Shown: positions 30,601-42,173 of the stretch, one piece after another
Numbering within the stretch: position 1 is the stretch's first letter
Layout: each line of letters starts with the position of its first letter
NCBI GenBank assembly: GCA_037976565.1
Contig: CP137671.1
Span: 13,701,229-13,765,228, forward strand
Length of the DNA: 64,000 nucleotides
Reading direction: 5' to 3'
DNA from: Mesocentrotus franciscanus
Taxonomy: Eukaryota; Echinodermata; Echinoidea; Camarodonta; Strongylocentrotidae
Made by a program: the position numbers and the translations under genes
Notes under the pieces: model-generated
Told to the model about the DNA's origin: nothing
What the model saw: the letters and a program-made list of their open reading frames with translations, nothing else
The model's database searches: none

Positions 30601-32585
30601 GGGGAGTGTTTGGTCCAGGGATATAGTTAAGAATTCCATTAGTGCAAGATATTGGCCCTGGGATTGTTGTCATCGGATTAACACATTTGTCACTCTCGAC
30701 CCAGGTGAAGAAAAATGGCTATATAGGCCGAAGAATCCCCTTTAATGACTGAGCGCCTTCTTGCTAAAGTTCAGCATCCGGTCCTTTGTATCCTCAGGGA
30801 AAAAAGCTTTGTGATTGATATAATTACTATTTGAACTTATTAGTAGGAGGAAAAGGAGGTAGGGAGGAGAAGGAGGAGGGGAGGAGGGGTGGAGGAAAAA
30901 GAAGGAGGAGGATGTAGAGAGGAGAAGGGGGAAGGGATGAGTGGAGGTGGAATAAGAGGAGGAGGAGGTAGTGAGGAGGAGGAGGGAAGAAGCTGGGGGA
31001 GGATGGGAGAATGGGGAGAAGGACGAGGGAGAATGGGGAGAAAGAGAAGATGGAGGAGGAAGGGAGTAATATATATTAATAGTAAGTGATGTACCGTGTA
31101 GTGAGGGAAACCCTTTCCAGCCATAGCAAACATTTCTTTATCTGCTGAATAAAGAGATTTCTATTGAAGATAACAACATGCAGCGAAAAAAATTAGTAAC
31201 ATCTTTGGCTTTAGGTTTTTTTTTCTTGTGCTGGTTTATTGCTGTTTCCCGAGGCTATTTCATTTAAAATAGTCATGTAAACCATTATAAACTCAGACAA
31301 TCTTTAATCGGATTGTTTATCAAATTAGGTTAAGTACATTGTAGGTGGAATTCTGAAGTTGGAGTACTTTGAAGTGCACTTATAATTATCATCATTTCAG
31401 TCACTGTGAAAGTCAAATAACCAGCATTCAAGTCACAATTCCGAATACTTGACATTAGTGCTGTTATCACAAACAATGTAATTTACAAAGTAACATTTAT
31501 TCGAAGTAAAATTTCAGCAACTCCCTTAAAATAATAATTTCTGTTAGTGTTACCACTTTTTAAGATGATAATACCAAATTGCTTGGCGTTGACTGACTTT
31601 TCGTAGTAGCAACTTTTAACGTGTAAAACTTGATTTTTCATTTTTTGTTTTAAATTGACAAAGTTGTATTCCTTATAGAATTCTGCAATCACTTGATATT
31701 TAGGCCACGACATTTTCGTGAACTTCCCAATAATTTCTCATCTATAGACCAATACTCCAGTATTTCCTCTTCTGTAATGGTTTTTTAATTGTTCCATCAC
31801 GCTATGAATTGGGCCAAGCCCAGGGTTGACATTTAACATCTCTTGAGAGACAATTGACCAATCGATGGTTTGGAGTCGAACGACCCGCATGCAAAACGCC
31901 AGTGCGTCCAGGGCTCAAGAGAGTAGAAATGTGTCCCTAGAGAGTTTCTTGAATCTTGGGAGTTTTCCTGCGAAGGCTGGTGGGAAACCTGACTGTTAGA
32001 ATCTAGTAAATGTTGTTTTATCTTAAATTTTTCGGGAAGGAAAACTGGTCAACGATTACTTGCATACACTAAACGCAACCTTGCGTAGATATCGTTCATG
32101 AAATTTAAAAAAAAGTCTACAAATGTATATACTGCAAACTAAAAAAGGTACACCGATCTTTGAAGTTCCATTTTGAGAACTAATAGGTAACTATTCCTTT
32201 AACAGGATGTAAAAAATGGTAAGGAAAGAGAGAGAGAGAGATAAAAGAAAGGATACAACGACTGTCTCTTCGTTTAAGTGATACATGGCTCCTTTGTAAA
32301 GCAGGACCACTTGACTCTGGACGGGACTACCCTATCTTTAATTAGGACATTGGTAGTGATTATATTTATGATTTCCCTGAGATAAAAATCACTCAATGAT
32401 TAATCACACACGTAGATTTCTTTCATTAAAGAGAAGAATATTCACTTACATTATAATGTACTACACCATGTAAACTGCAAGATTTAAGCAAACTGACTTT
32501 GATGAGAAAAAAAACAGACACACTGATATTTGAAATTCCTTTTGAAAGCTCAAAAGCATTCGTCTTTCATTTGTAGAGGCGCGAA
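30601..32585. other. Intergenic
   Basis: Holds a 230-bp polypurine (GGA/GAA) tract at 30840-31070; otherwise nothing recognised. Confidence 0.6.
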
Positions 32586-32589
32586 AGGC

Positions 32590-33065
32590 AATATTATTAT
32601 TATTATTATTATTACTTACTTATACCGCGCTTTTCCCATAAGGCCCAAAGCACTTACAGTAAATGGTAATTACATAAATACATGTAACAAGAAGAACAAG
32701 CTTACAACTACAAACTGCAAAAAAAAAAGTGTTTTCAAGGCCTTTCTGAAGGTAATAACTAATGAAGACTGTCTAATTCTAAGTGGCAGATCACTCCAGT
32801 ATTTTGAAGCAGATACAATAAATGTCCTATTACCGGCTAGGTGCGAGTAACTGAATAGAGACGGAGACGGAGGGATCCCTGCCTGATGACCTCAATACCC
32901 TGGTAGGTCTATATAAATTCAAACAGCTTGATTATTGAGTATTTTGTAGACAAACAAGAGTAACTTAAAATTATTCTTTGTTTAAAAGGAAGCCAGTGTA
33001 ATAAGCTCGAGAGTGGCTGAGATCTGTAATAGGAGGCTGATGTTTTGTTTTAAAGAAGAATTTCA
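32590..33065 (-). mobile_element. Retroelement remnant with the shared SINE tail (minus)
   Basis: Starts with (ATT)n and AAGCGCGGTATAAG-type tail in reverse, the same 3' tail as the tRNA-SINEs here. The body has the phrase GGCAGATCACTCCAGTATTTTGAAGCAG, a motif that recurs in weaker form near 46046-46100 and 46760-46800. Boundaries at the 5' side are uncertain. Confidence 0.5.
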
Positions 33066-33700
33066 ATGTGTAGTGTTGTCTGCGTAGTACATGTATGTTA
33101 TGATAAGGAGGAAATCATTTTGAAAATGGATGATTATAATTATACCCAGAGAACATGAACAGGTGAGGGTTAATAAGCTTCATTTTTAAGTTAGATACCA
33201 AAATGACATTTTCCTTACATATCTGTTTTCAAAATAGATAAGACATAATTGAAAAGCTTTTATAATTCATGGAGATTTCTGTCATTTCATAAAGAAATGG
33301 TCAAAACGCACTTCCCAATTTTGTTCATTTAACAAATCTAACTTTTAATAAAATTGTAGAAAGTGAGCTGAATAGTTGTAAAAAATAAATACAGATACAA
33401 CGTCCTTTGACAACCAGCTCTCACTTGTACCCGATATTTTTGTCATGATCTTCATGTTATCAGGGGGCAACCCTGGGATTTTGAAGTCTCAAAAATTGAC
33501 ATCTTGAAGCGGGTCTTTATAGGTGAAGGATCGTGCCTCATCTCTGACTTGGGGTGATGATGGGTGATCTTGGAGGACCTGGTATATGACGAATCATCTT
33601 AAAGATAATTATGAATTATGATCACAAGCATACTGGCACGATTTCACCAGGTTGTGCATGAAGGATAGCATCACTTTACCGAATGTCAAGCATCATCCTC

Positions 33701-33705
<5 letters not shown>

Positions 33706-33741
<36 letters not shown>

Positions 33742-33745
33742 CGCG
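33706..33745. repeat. GA microsatellite ending in GC
   Basis: (GA)n followed by GCGCGCGC. The preceding 33066-33705 shows nothing else. Confidence 0.9.
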
Positions 33746-33800
33746 AAGTTTAGACACTAGTACCATGTTTATGGTGGAAGTGAAGCTTTGTCACAATTAG

Positions 33801-33976
33801 TATACAAATAATGAATGCTTATGAGTTCAATAGTGCGAATATTTTCATGAGTTGAAAGATTAACGTTCTATTCAACGAGGCGTCAGCCGAGTTGAATAGA
33901 ATTAACGTTAATCTTTCAACGAATGAAAATATTTGCACTATAGAACGAATGAAAAACATTCATTATTTGTTTTATA
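33801..33976. repeat. Long hairpin / palindromic element
   Basis: Left arm ACAAATAATGAATG ... GTTCTATTCAAC and right arm GTTGAATAGAATTAACGTT ... CATTCATTATTTGT are imperfect reverse complements around a short loop (about 33870-33884). Probably a small fold-back element. 33977-34642 holds only a duplicated TATAACCAAAAATGCACGG near 34136-34175. Confidence 0.8.
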
Positions 33977-34989
33977 CAAAATCTTTCAACAAATTATGCT
34001 TTGCTCCTTATATTAAAGACAAATTAAAGTTGGAGTCAGGCCTTCTCAGATTGCCTCCGGCCGCGTCAGATGCGCGCAGCTAATAACAATGGGATACGTG
34101 CAGGGCAGAGAGGTACGTACGCGTCGCAGTCTGCATATAACCAAAAATGCACGGCGAATATAACCAAAAATGCACGGTCGTGCAATAGTATTATTTATTG
34201 AATATCATGTGACCAACAATCATCCAATCAAATGACAAGGATCTACGTAGGTGTTGTATAATATATATTATATAAGGTATCAAATTTGCAAATGGAGCAC
34301 ATCGATGCGCGAATATGAGGTGACGGTTGCCCGAAATATTGGTAATTTCAAAATTCTCAAGGGGTGGGTTTGTAGCCCCCCCCCTACCATACACTTCCCC
34401 CATGCAGTACATCTCCTGATAAGTAGGGGCAATCAATGCGCACCCCTCAAACATGGAATAAATGCATCATTATCGGAGACAATGAAGGTGTATGCCATAG
34501 TCCATAGCGTAGCAGGGCCGGTGACAGGAAATGGAGGGCTCAAGGTATTAGTTTTGTTAGTTTCATGTACAGAACGGATACAGAAAAGTGAGGGGATGAC
34601 GTTATCAACTTGCATATTTGCATACAACCTAATAGTAAGTAATACATATCACTGTTCTTTTTTTTAAATATTTATGTATTTATTAGAAAAATCATCAAGA
34701 ATCACAATATTTACAAAAGATTTACATGATAAGAATATAAAATCTTAAAACATAAAAAAGAATAATTGTTAGAAAAAAAGGCAGAATATTAAGTAACAAA
34801 ATTACATGAATTGGCACCTACAATGTAATGGCAATATTACAGTGTACACATATGTACATAATACATTGTACTGCATAATAACAATGGGCGAATATTACTT
34901 GTGGCATTCTATACAGAAACGAAAGTAATAAGGCACACATGATCAATACTTATATGGATTTTAGGGTTGCAAGGGAAAAATTAAATTTC

Positions 34990-37446
34990 AAAACGCCATG
35001 TGGAAAATCTTGAAATAAAATGACCTCAGTTTACTATCAATAGTGCAAAAGAAATTAGTATTGTGGACCTTTTCCCAATCAATGGCTTCTGGTACAGGTA
35101 AATATTCACTCCAAAAAGCATATCTTTTGTTCGGGATATGGGAACCGAGTAATAAGTTGTACGTGTTTCTGGGGACTTTTTTCATGTTCACTAGTTTATG
35201 GACAATTGTTTCATGGACTCCCACTATATCAGGATCAAAATTCTTCATCCACTCCTGGTATATTCTTAATCAAGAAAGTAAATTTCCTCCTGTCTGTAGC
35301 AAGGATACCAAAATCTAATATAAGTTCCTCAAAAAGTTTATGGCCAGGAAGAGGTGGATTAAATAAATCAGATATACTAAATGTATTTTTATTGTACCAA
35401 GATGGATAGAAGAAATGGGATTTAGATTTCGAACGAATTAATCTGTTATATATACCACAGAACTTGACATGCACCTAGTTCTGAAAATTTATTACCATAA
35501 AATTCAATAGTAGCTTCTTCTCTAAATAAGTACCAACTTCGTAATGATTCAGCAAGTTGTATGCTACCGAGAGAATTTAGAACACTCTCAGGAGCATGGG
35601 ATTTCCACAAAAATTGAACATCTTGATTAAAATTTTCCAGAAAGGATAGCTCAATACCTTTCCATGGGGCATCAAAGTTATCATCCAATAATAATTTAAC
35701 CCACCTCATTTTTTGAGCAGTTGCAAAGGAAAAGGGGTCAACCATTTTAAGACCTGCATGTATATAGTCGTTACACATTACCTTTCTCTGAACTCTGTCA
35801 TGACCTCCATTCCAAATAAACTTAAAGAACAATTTATTCAAAGTTTTGAAAAAGGAACTAGGTAATTTAATAGAAAGGACAGAGAAGAGGTATATTAGTT
35901 GGGGCAACACAAGGGTCTTAATAATACAAACTCTGCCAATTAATGAAAGGTTTCTTGTTCGCCAGCAATTTAAAGGTATTACAAAGTTTTGGTATGGGGT
36001 CATGAATTTGGTTCAAATGAACATATTGGAAGCATATGCGATTTTACAATTATTCAATGATCGTTGTCGTGGTTGAAATCGACTCTAAAGTGATGAAATT
36101 GTAAATAATAAACTCTTTATGTTGTATAGCGCCCTCTCAAGACTGATATTACTTTAGCTTTAAAACAATGCTTCTTGACAACAATCGAACGATTTGCTAT
36201 TCCCGTTTGGAAGTTATATATCAGAACTGCATATTCCGAGATTTTCATGGTCGCAGCTACCATGGAATGGCCTTAAAGGCGCTATTCGAAATATTTGAAA
36301 TTTACCGGGAGCACCGGTAAATTTTGATTATTCAATATAATCGAAAGCAGAAGTGTTTTAGGGGCTAATTTTTTTAGTGCTTATAATACATCCACAGGGG
36401 CATCCAAATATATCAAAAATTTAAAGAATTACTATCCATCCATTTTCAAAATTTCCCAAAACTTTGCATTACCTTTAAGGTTTGTTCCAATTTTCTAAAT
36501 TTCTCTTTGTAGTTTAGATCATGAATTAGAGCAACATTTAGGGAGAAAATGACCGCAGACATTTGAATTGAGATGTCTTCCATGAAACACCATGGTTGAT
36601 ATAAGGGAAGTCTTCGTTTCCTTTCTTTGAGCCAATCCAAATGGCTTCAGTTTTGCTGAGATTTATTTTGCAACCAGAAAATTTACCAAATTTAAGTAAG
36701 GTATCAAAAAGTTGAGAAAAAGAGTTATTTGAACCATCGAAAAAACACACAGAATCATCAGCAAACAAGGAGATCTTGATCTCTTGATTTTTGACTGGAA
36801 TACCTTTAATTAAATTGTTTTGTCGTATGGAAAGGGCCATTATCTCTATTACAAGTAAAAATAAATATGGAGAGATTGAACACCCCTGAAAAATTCCTCT
36901 TTCCATAGGAATGCGTTCTGTAAGGAAACCATTGTTCAAAACATAAGAATGGCGACCAGCATATAAATTCTTAATGGAGTTTATAAATTCTTTGCTAAAA
37001 TTAAACTTTTCTAGGGTTAGAAATAAAAAAATTGTGGGAGACACTATCAAAGGCTTTCTCAATGTCAAGTAACAAAATAGATCCTGGAATATCATTCATT
37101 TCAGTGTATTCAATTATGTCCAAAATTAAACGAATGTTGTGGCCAATGTTCCTACCTTTCATAAAACCAGATTGATCACTATGAATAAGATCACATAAGC
37201 AACGCTTAAGACGGTTCGCTAAGCACTTGGCCACAATTTTATAATCTGATGTCAACAATGTAATAGGGCGATAATTCTTTATGGGGAGAGGGTCTCTATC
37301 CTTCTTTGGGAGGAGAGTGATTATACCATTCCTTTGTGAGGGAGACAAAATTCCATTTTGTAAAGAAAAATTCAGGGATTTCATCAGCATATCACCTATG
37401 TCAGGCCAAAATATCATATAAAACTCAACAGGTATACCATCAAACC
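34990..37446 (-). pseudogene. Reverse transcriptase fragment of the LINE, frameshifted and interrupted
   Basis: Readable blocks include NGIITLLPKKDRDPLPIKNY and DIEKAFDSVSHNF (37001-37417), the FADDSVCFF block (36538-37040), WRTRNLSLIGRVCIIKTLVL (35446-35965) and a tail block (34988-35474). Frameshifts lie near 37020-37035 (at a T/A run) and near 36600, with further breaks near 35460 and 35250. Motif order fits the L1/Tx1 clade. Not functional. Confidence 0.9.
35974..36474 (+). mobile_element. TTAA-flanked ~500-bp MITE, family 1, copy 1 (inside LINE)
   Basis: TTAA at 35970-35973 and 36475-36478. TIR AGGTAWTRCAAAGTTTTGG at both ends. Removing it with one TTAA rejoins the LINE reading frame exactly. 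An inverted copy lies at 59279-59775. piggyBac-type target choice, no transposase inside. Confidence 0.93.
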
Positions 37447-37467
37447 CAGGGGTTACATATCACTGTT

Positions 37468-38640
37468 TCATGAAATAATGCAAACATTTAAAATTCCATA
37501 ACTTTTTTTTATTTTTCATCCGATTTTGATGAAACTTTTACCGTTTTTTAAAATAAATTGTACATTGTCTCTGCTTGTTCAAATCCAAACAGTTTCGCGG
37601 GCCGGACTTGCCTTTTAATGAGATGAGTAAGAGTGTAAGACAGATGCTCTCCCCCTCCCATCCACCATGACCCCATCTCCTCAATGCCTGGATCCAGGAT
37701 ACGCCCCTAGCCACGCCCTGGTCTCAATTATTTATGTATGATATGGTACGTAAATTGTTATTCTAGAAAGGTAAAAAATGAAGCTATTGTCTTTACAAGA
37801 CATCATCCTTCAAATGTTTTTCGCATTTTTGGGTCATTTATTTCTCAAACATTTTCTAGCACACATGCATTGATTTTCCACATTTCCATATGGATTTTCT
37901 CTATCTTTCTCGTATTTCTCCCAAAGAATCGAAAATTCTTGACTACGAGAACAGTCCTTGAGAATGCTCAAGAACTAGGTAATGTTTATATGGGTTTCTA
38001 AATGCATGTGATCACTCAACATGCTCAGCTTGCCTGGAAATGTAGGTCCCGTGTTGAAATCGCAAGGTTGGTTGGTTTGTTTGTTTAACCCGACTGTTAA
38101 GAAAGCATATGTATTCTTGTAAGAAAGCAGCCAGGGGACCAACGGATTAAAGTCCTCTCCGAGGGACTTGGTAATGGAGATTTAAAGCTTTATACCAAAG
38201 CAAGGTATGATTGGGAATCTTGTAGATGGTGATAGGGTTTATTGCTTAAACCAAGAACGACCCTGTTTTGTTTGCAAGAGATTGCTGAGCTGAAATTTAA
38301 GGACTTTTTTCTTTGGAGTCTTACGTATCTTTTAAAACAAATTTTTTCGAAAATCGGACCTACGGTTACAATGTCACGTGACCTTTTGTCTTTGCATGTC
38401 AGCCCGGAAATCGCTCATTTTCGTGATTTGTGTACAAAACATATAGAAATCTCTTTTTTTCCAAAAAAGAGATAAAACATTGGTTATTTGGTCTTGTTTA
38501 TAGTTTAGGTGTTTATTTTGGGGGTCAAAATAGTTGAATTATAGTAAGAAATGAAATAAAACAACAAAAACAATGAAATACATAAGTAAAAAAAACAAAG
38601 AAATACATAAGAAATTATCAAAACAATAGATAACGTAAGG
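37468..38640. other. Intergenic
   Basis: No gene. Contains one member of an inverted repeat pair at 38085-38172 (partner 40929-41023), sharing AAGAAAGCATATGTAT and AAGTCCTCTCCGAGGGAC; probably a SINE fragment. Confidence 0.6.
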
Positions 38641-38661
38641 AATAACCTGGCTCTTCCAATT

Positions 38662-39118
38662 TTTGGGGGGTATTATTATCCCAAATGGTCTAAAGAATAT
38701 ATCTAGTGAAAACTAATGTTTAAATATGAAGAATATATGATTTATGGGTAAAAATGTGAATTTTATGACCTTATTTGCATAAATTACCATAAATATGCAA
38801 ATGAGTGAATTTTCCTGTGTAGAGTAGATGTGACCTCAATCAAATCTGGGCCAATTGCTTATGATTTTGGCGATTCAAAAACCTCTCGGTTTTTGGGGGT
38901 ATTATTATCCCAAATGGTCTAAAGAATATATGTAGTGAAAACTAATGTTTAAATATGAAGAATATATGATTTATGGGTAAAAATGTGAATTTTATGACCT
39001 TATTTGCATAAATTACCATAAATATGCAAATGAGTGAATTTTCCTGTGTAGAGTAGATGTGACCTCAATCAAATCTGGGCCAATTGCTTATGATTTTGGC
39101 GATTCAAAAACCTCTCGG
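38662..39118 (+). repeat. 229-bp tandem duplication (two copies)
   Basis: TATTATTATC starts at 38671 and 38900, so the period is 229 bp. The two copies differ at only a few positions (for example TCTAGTG versus TGTAGTG), indicating a recent duplication. Each contains TTTGCATAAATTACCATAAA and TATGCAAATGAG, two octamer-like sites. Confidence 0.95.
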
Positions 39119-41708
39119 CCCCCCCTCTATTCTTATCTGCTACATTATCACTCTTTCCCAATCGCTTCCATACATTTTTTTTCACAAAACAATTGCATGA
39201 CCATAACACTCAAGTTTATCTCTAATTCTCTATTATATACCAACTCACTTAACTGTTCCATCTCTCTATTTCATCTTTGTCTAGACTTTTACCACTCGCT
39301 TCTTTCTATTCAATGTCTCCCTCTATCCACTTCCTCCTACACGTTTTTATGTCACTTTTGCAAACTACATTAGTCAAATCATTATTAATGGTCAGGTATT
39401 CTACTGACACTATGTCAGATTTACCTCTGCTGCTCACAGTGTACTGATGTGTCGACAGCCATGTCCCACAATGCATCACCAACTGATGACATGCATGTGA
39501 TGATGCTTGGGGGCGGAAACCGGAAATCGCTCTATGTATGCCTTCACCGAAAGATGGCGCAATTGAAAATACATTACAGCAGTGGTAGCGAGTGATGTCG
39601 GTAAAATACCCTGCCTTCAAATACTCATTCAATGCTCTCATTTGTTTAAACAAAATCATGCAGTGAAGCATATTTTCATTAAATGATACTATAAATAGAG
39701 TAGATTGTCTTCCTCTACTAATGTGCACCATCTTATTATAGAATCTCCTTCTTTAAACCCGATTTCCAATCTATATACACAAAAATAAATCGAAATATAA
39801 TATCATGATATAATTTCTTTTATTCAGCAACATTTCAACTCCATGTTGATGTTGATATATTATGATGTCATTGCTATACACACACTCTGTCAAATACAAT
39901 CTTTTTATTCATGTAGCAGGTGTTTTGTGCAAAAACTTGTTCATGTACCTTTACTCCTCTAGAATGATTGTCATTTTGACTGGGGGAATTTTCTTTTCTA
40001 TTTTGACAAATTACTTACATTTGCACAAGTTTACAGACAAAACCAAACCTCTTTTGATACATATTTGAAAAAAAACAAAGCTGCCGAGATGTACAAGGGC
40101 TTTTATGGAGGGGAGGCAAATTGGGATTTCAAAGTCATTAGCCTGAGAACATCTCAGTGCACACATAGCCGACACAGTTTGATCTCAAACCAAAGGCTGA
40201 TGGGCTGTATCTTATATGTTGAAACAGTTTACCGGTAATCATATTGAATGATTTGTCCAGGTATCCACGGCTCCTGTAAACCAAGAAACTTTCATATGCA
40301 TTAAGCTGTCACAAATTTTTCAAGTAGCCCAGATTTGCGAAGTTTCATACTATGAAAAAATTGAATCATAACACTAACTTTGGTACTTCACTAATGCTTC
40401 TTGCAATTCGATTAATTTTAAGGATAAACTTTATTACAAAAGTTTCTATAGTTTTACTGTAAACCATTCTTTACAGACTGAACATGTCCCATATGCTTCA
40501 CTTCCAAGTAGAGTTTTCCCTGTACCTAAGGCTGTGATTTAGTTCCTGATGAACAGTTTTGATTACTTTGAACTTTGTTTTCATCTTTCGTTGACACAAT
40601 ACAACCTAAAAATGGTCTCACTATTATAGTCAGACCATGAGGTAGAGAACCTGTCTCTTGTAATTGCCAGACAAGTAGCATTCATGCTGTAAATTTCATT
40701 TTCATTTTTTGTGTTATTTAGGTGCCATCTGACAAGCCAAAAACAAAGCAACCCTGTAAGAAATGGATACCAACTTCCAAGAATTTTTCCTTCCAATCAA
40801 GTAGGAATCAAGAAGCAAAATTCATGATGGCTCTGGTGTAATATTATATAACAATAGCAACAAAATAAAATATAAATCTTTATAAAGAGCAAGTCCAAAT
40901 GTGAGTCCTCACTATTGTACAGCCTACTATCACCCACAGTCCCTCGGAGAGGACTTAAAACCGTCAGTCCCCTGGTTGCTTACTTACAAGCATACATATG
41001 CTTTCTTAGCAGTCAGGTAAAACAAAGATTTTAAACAAAATTCACATTAAAAACAATTTTATAAGCACATCCTCATGGCAAAAAAAAAAAAAGAAATTAT
41101 AAGTACACGAGTTAAAGACCTTTCCATCTTTGTCTTTTTGCGTTTGTTTTTTTCATTTGTTTTCTTTGACATGAAAGAAAAACGAGACAAACACTTTGTA
41201 ACTGGGTTACACCAAGCACCACAACATAAAGCTATTTCATGTACATGTAAATGCACTAGCTTGATCGATGCATTACTGCATATGTGCATGTAGATAAAAC
41301 TCTAAAAACCGACACAACTATATACTTATATTTGCAACATACGGTACATGTAACTCGATGAAAGGACAAAAGGTGAATTGTAATAACTGAAGCTCAACAT
41401 CCCAATGTTTTCAATTTCTATCCTTGAACCTTTCATTCCAGACAAATCTTTCATTTACACCACCTTATTGAATAAATAGGCTATTTTAACCATTTCATTT
41501 GATGATAAAACTTTTTTCTTCTTCTTTTCTGTTTGAATTCTTTTTCAGATTTAACATCTTATTCCATGATGAAAATGAAAATACTTTTGTCCACATGAAT
41601 TGAAGTACATCACTGAATTTACAATTCATATCATTTTCTATTCATATCATTTTCTCTGAATGCAACATGCCAAGTAAATACACAAACCTACCACCGTCTT
41701 GCATATAT
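39119..41708. other. Intergenic, downstream of PDHA1
   Basis: No gene recognised. Holds the minus-oriented repeat copy at 40929-41023. Much of it could be distal PDHA1 3' UTR if the proximal poly(A) site is not used. Confidence 0.4.
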
Positions 41709-41730
41709 ACCTTTGGCATTATATACAAAT

Positions 41731-41736
41731 TTTATT
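41731..41736 (-). terminator. Candidate PDHA1 poly(A) signal
   Basis: AATAAA on the minus strand (TTTATT on plus), about 280 nt after the stop codon. It is the nearest canonical signal downstream; cleavage would fall near 41710. Confidence 0.4.
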
Positions 41737-42014
41737 GAATAAAAAGATTTCATCTCTCCCATAGCACAAAAAATGTGCATCTATAACCCACATAATATAT
41801 AAGGAGCATTCAATTAGTGTGTAGGAAATGCAGACATACTGTCTAAACTTCCCCAAAGTTACTTCCACATACCTAGTTACATGCTCATATTGTAATTTGT
41901 GAAAGGGGTCATCCCTCCACCACAAATCACAAAATTCTCCCTTGACCAAAAAAGGAATAATCCATTATTACACATAAAAGGGTGCAGCTTGGAACATTCC
42001 ATGCTGCCTCACAG

Positions 42015-42173
42015 TTAAGAGTCATGGTAGGAAAAGGCATCAGCCCCTCGTACCTTCATGGGGGCGGTGTTGGCGTAGATGTTGGTGAAGGTCTCGGAGA
42101 CTGGTAGCTCAGGGTCAGCCTTGGCCTTAGTCATGGCTTCATCAACAGCCGATCGGACAGAGGTGTCGATGGC
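42015..42173 (-). CDS. PDHA1: PDHA1 exon 9 (C-terminus, stop)
   Basis: 159 nt, residues 335-386 and TAA at 42015-42017. Acceptor ACCAG|GCCATC. Encodes ADPELP and KVRGADAF, as in the family C-terminus. Confidence 0.95.
   Translation of the reverse strand, partial: AIDTSVRSAVDEAMTKAKADPELPVSETFTNIYANTAPMKVRGADAFSYHDS

Larger units (their letters stand above)
34657..37453 (-). mobile_element. 5'-truncated Tx1/L1-like LINE, with 14-bp target duplication
   Basis: Flanked by TACATATCACTGTT at 34643-34656 and 37454-37467, the target duplication expected of target-primed reverse transcription. On the minus strand it starts inside the reverse transcriptase domain, carries the FADD active site (36754-36765), continues to a C-terminal segment with IDSKLRSFYFKI, and ends in an AATAAA-containing A-rich tail. 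It is split by a MITE at 35974-36474. The 5' part, including any endonuclease, is absent. Confidence 0.93.
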
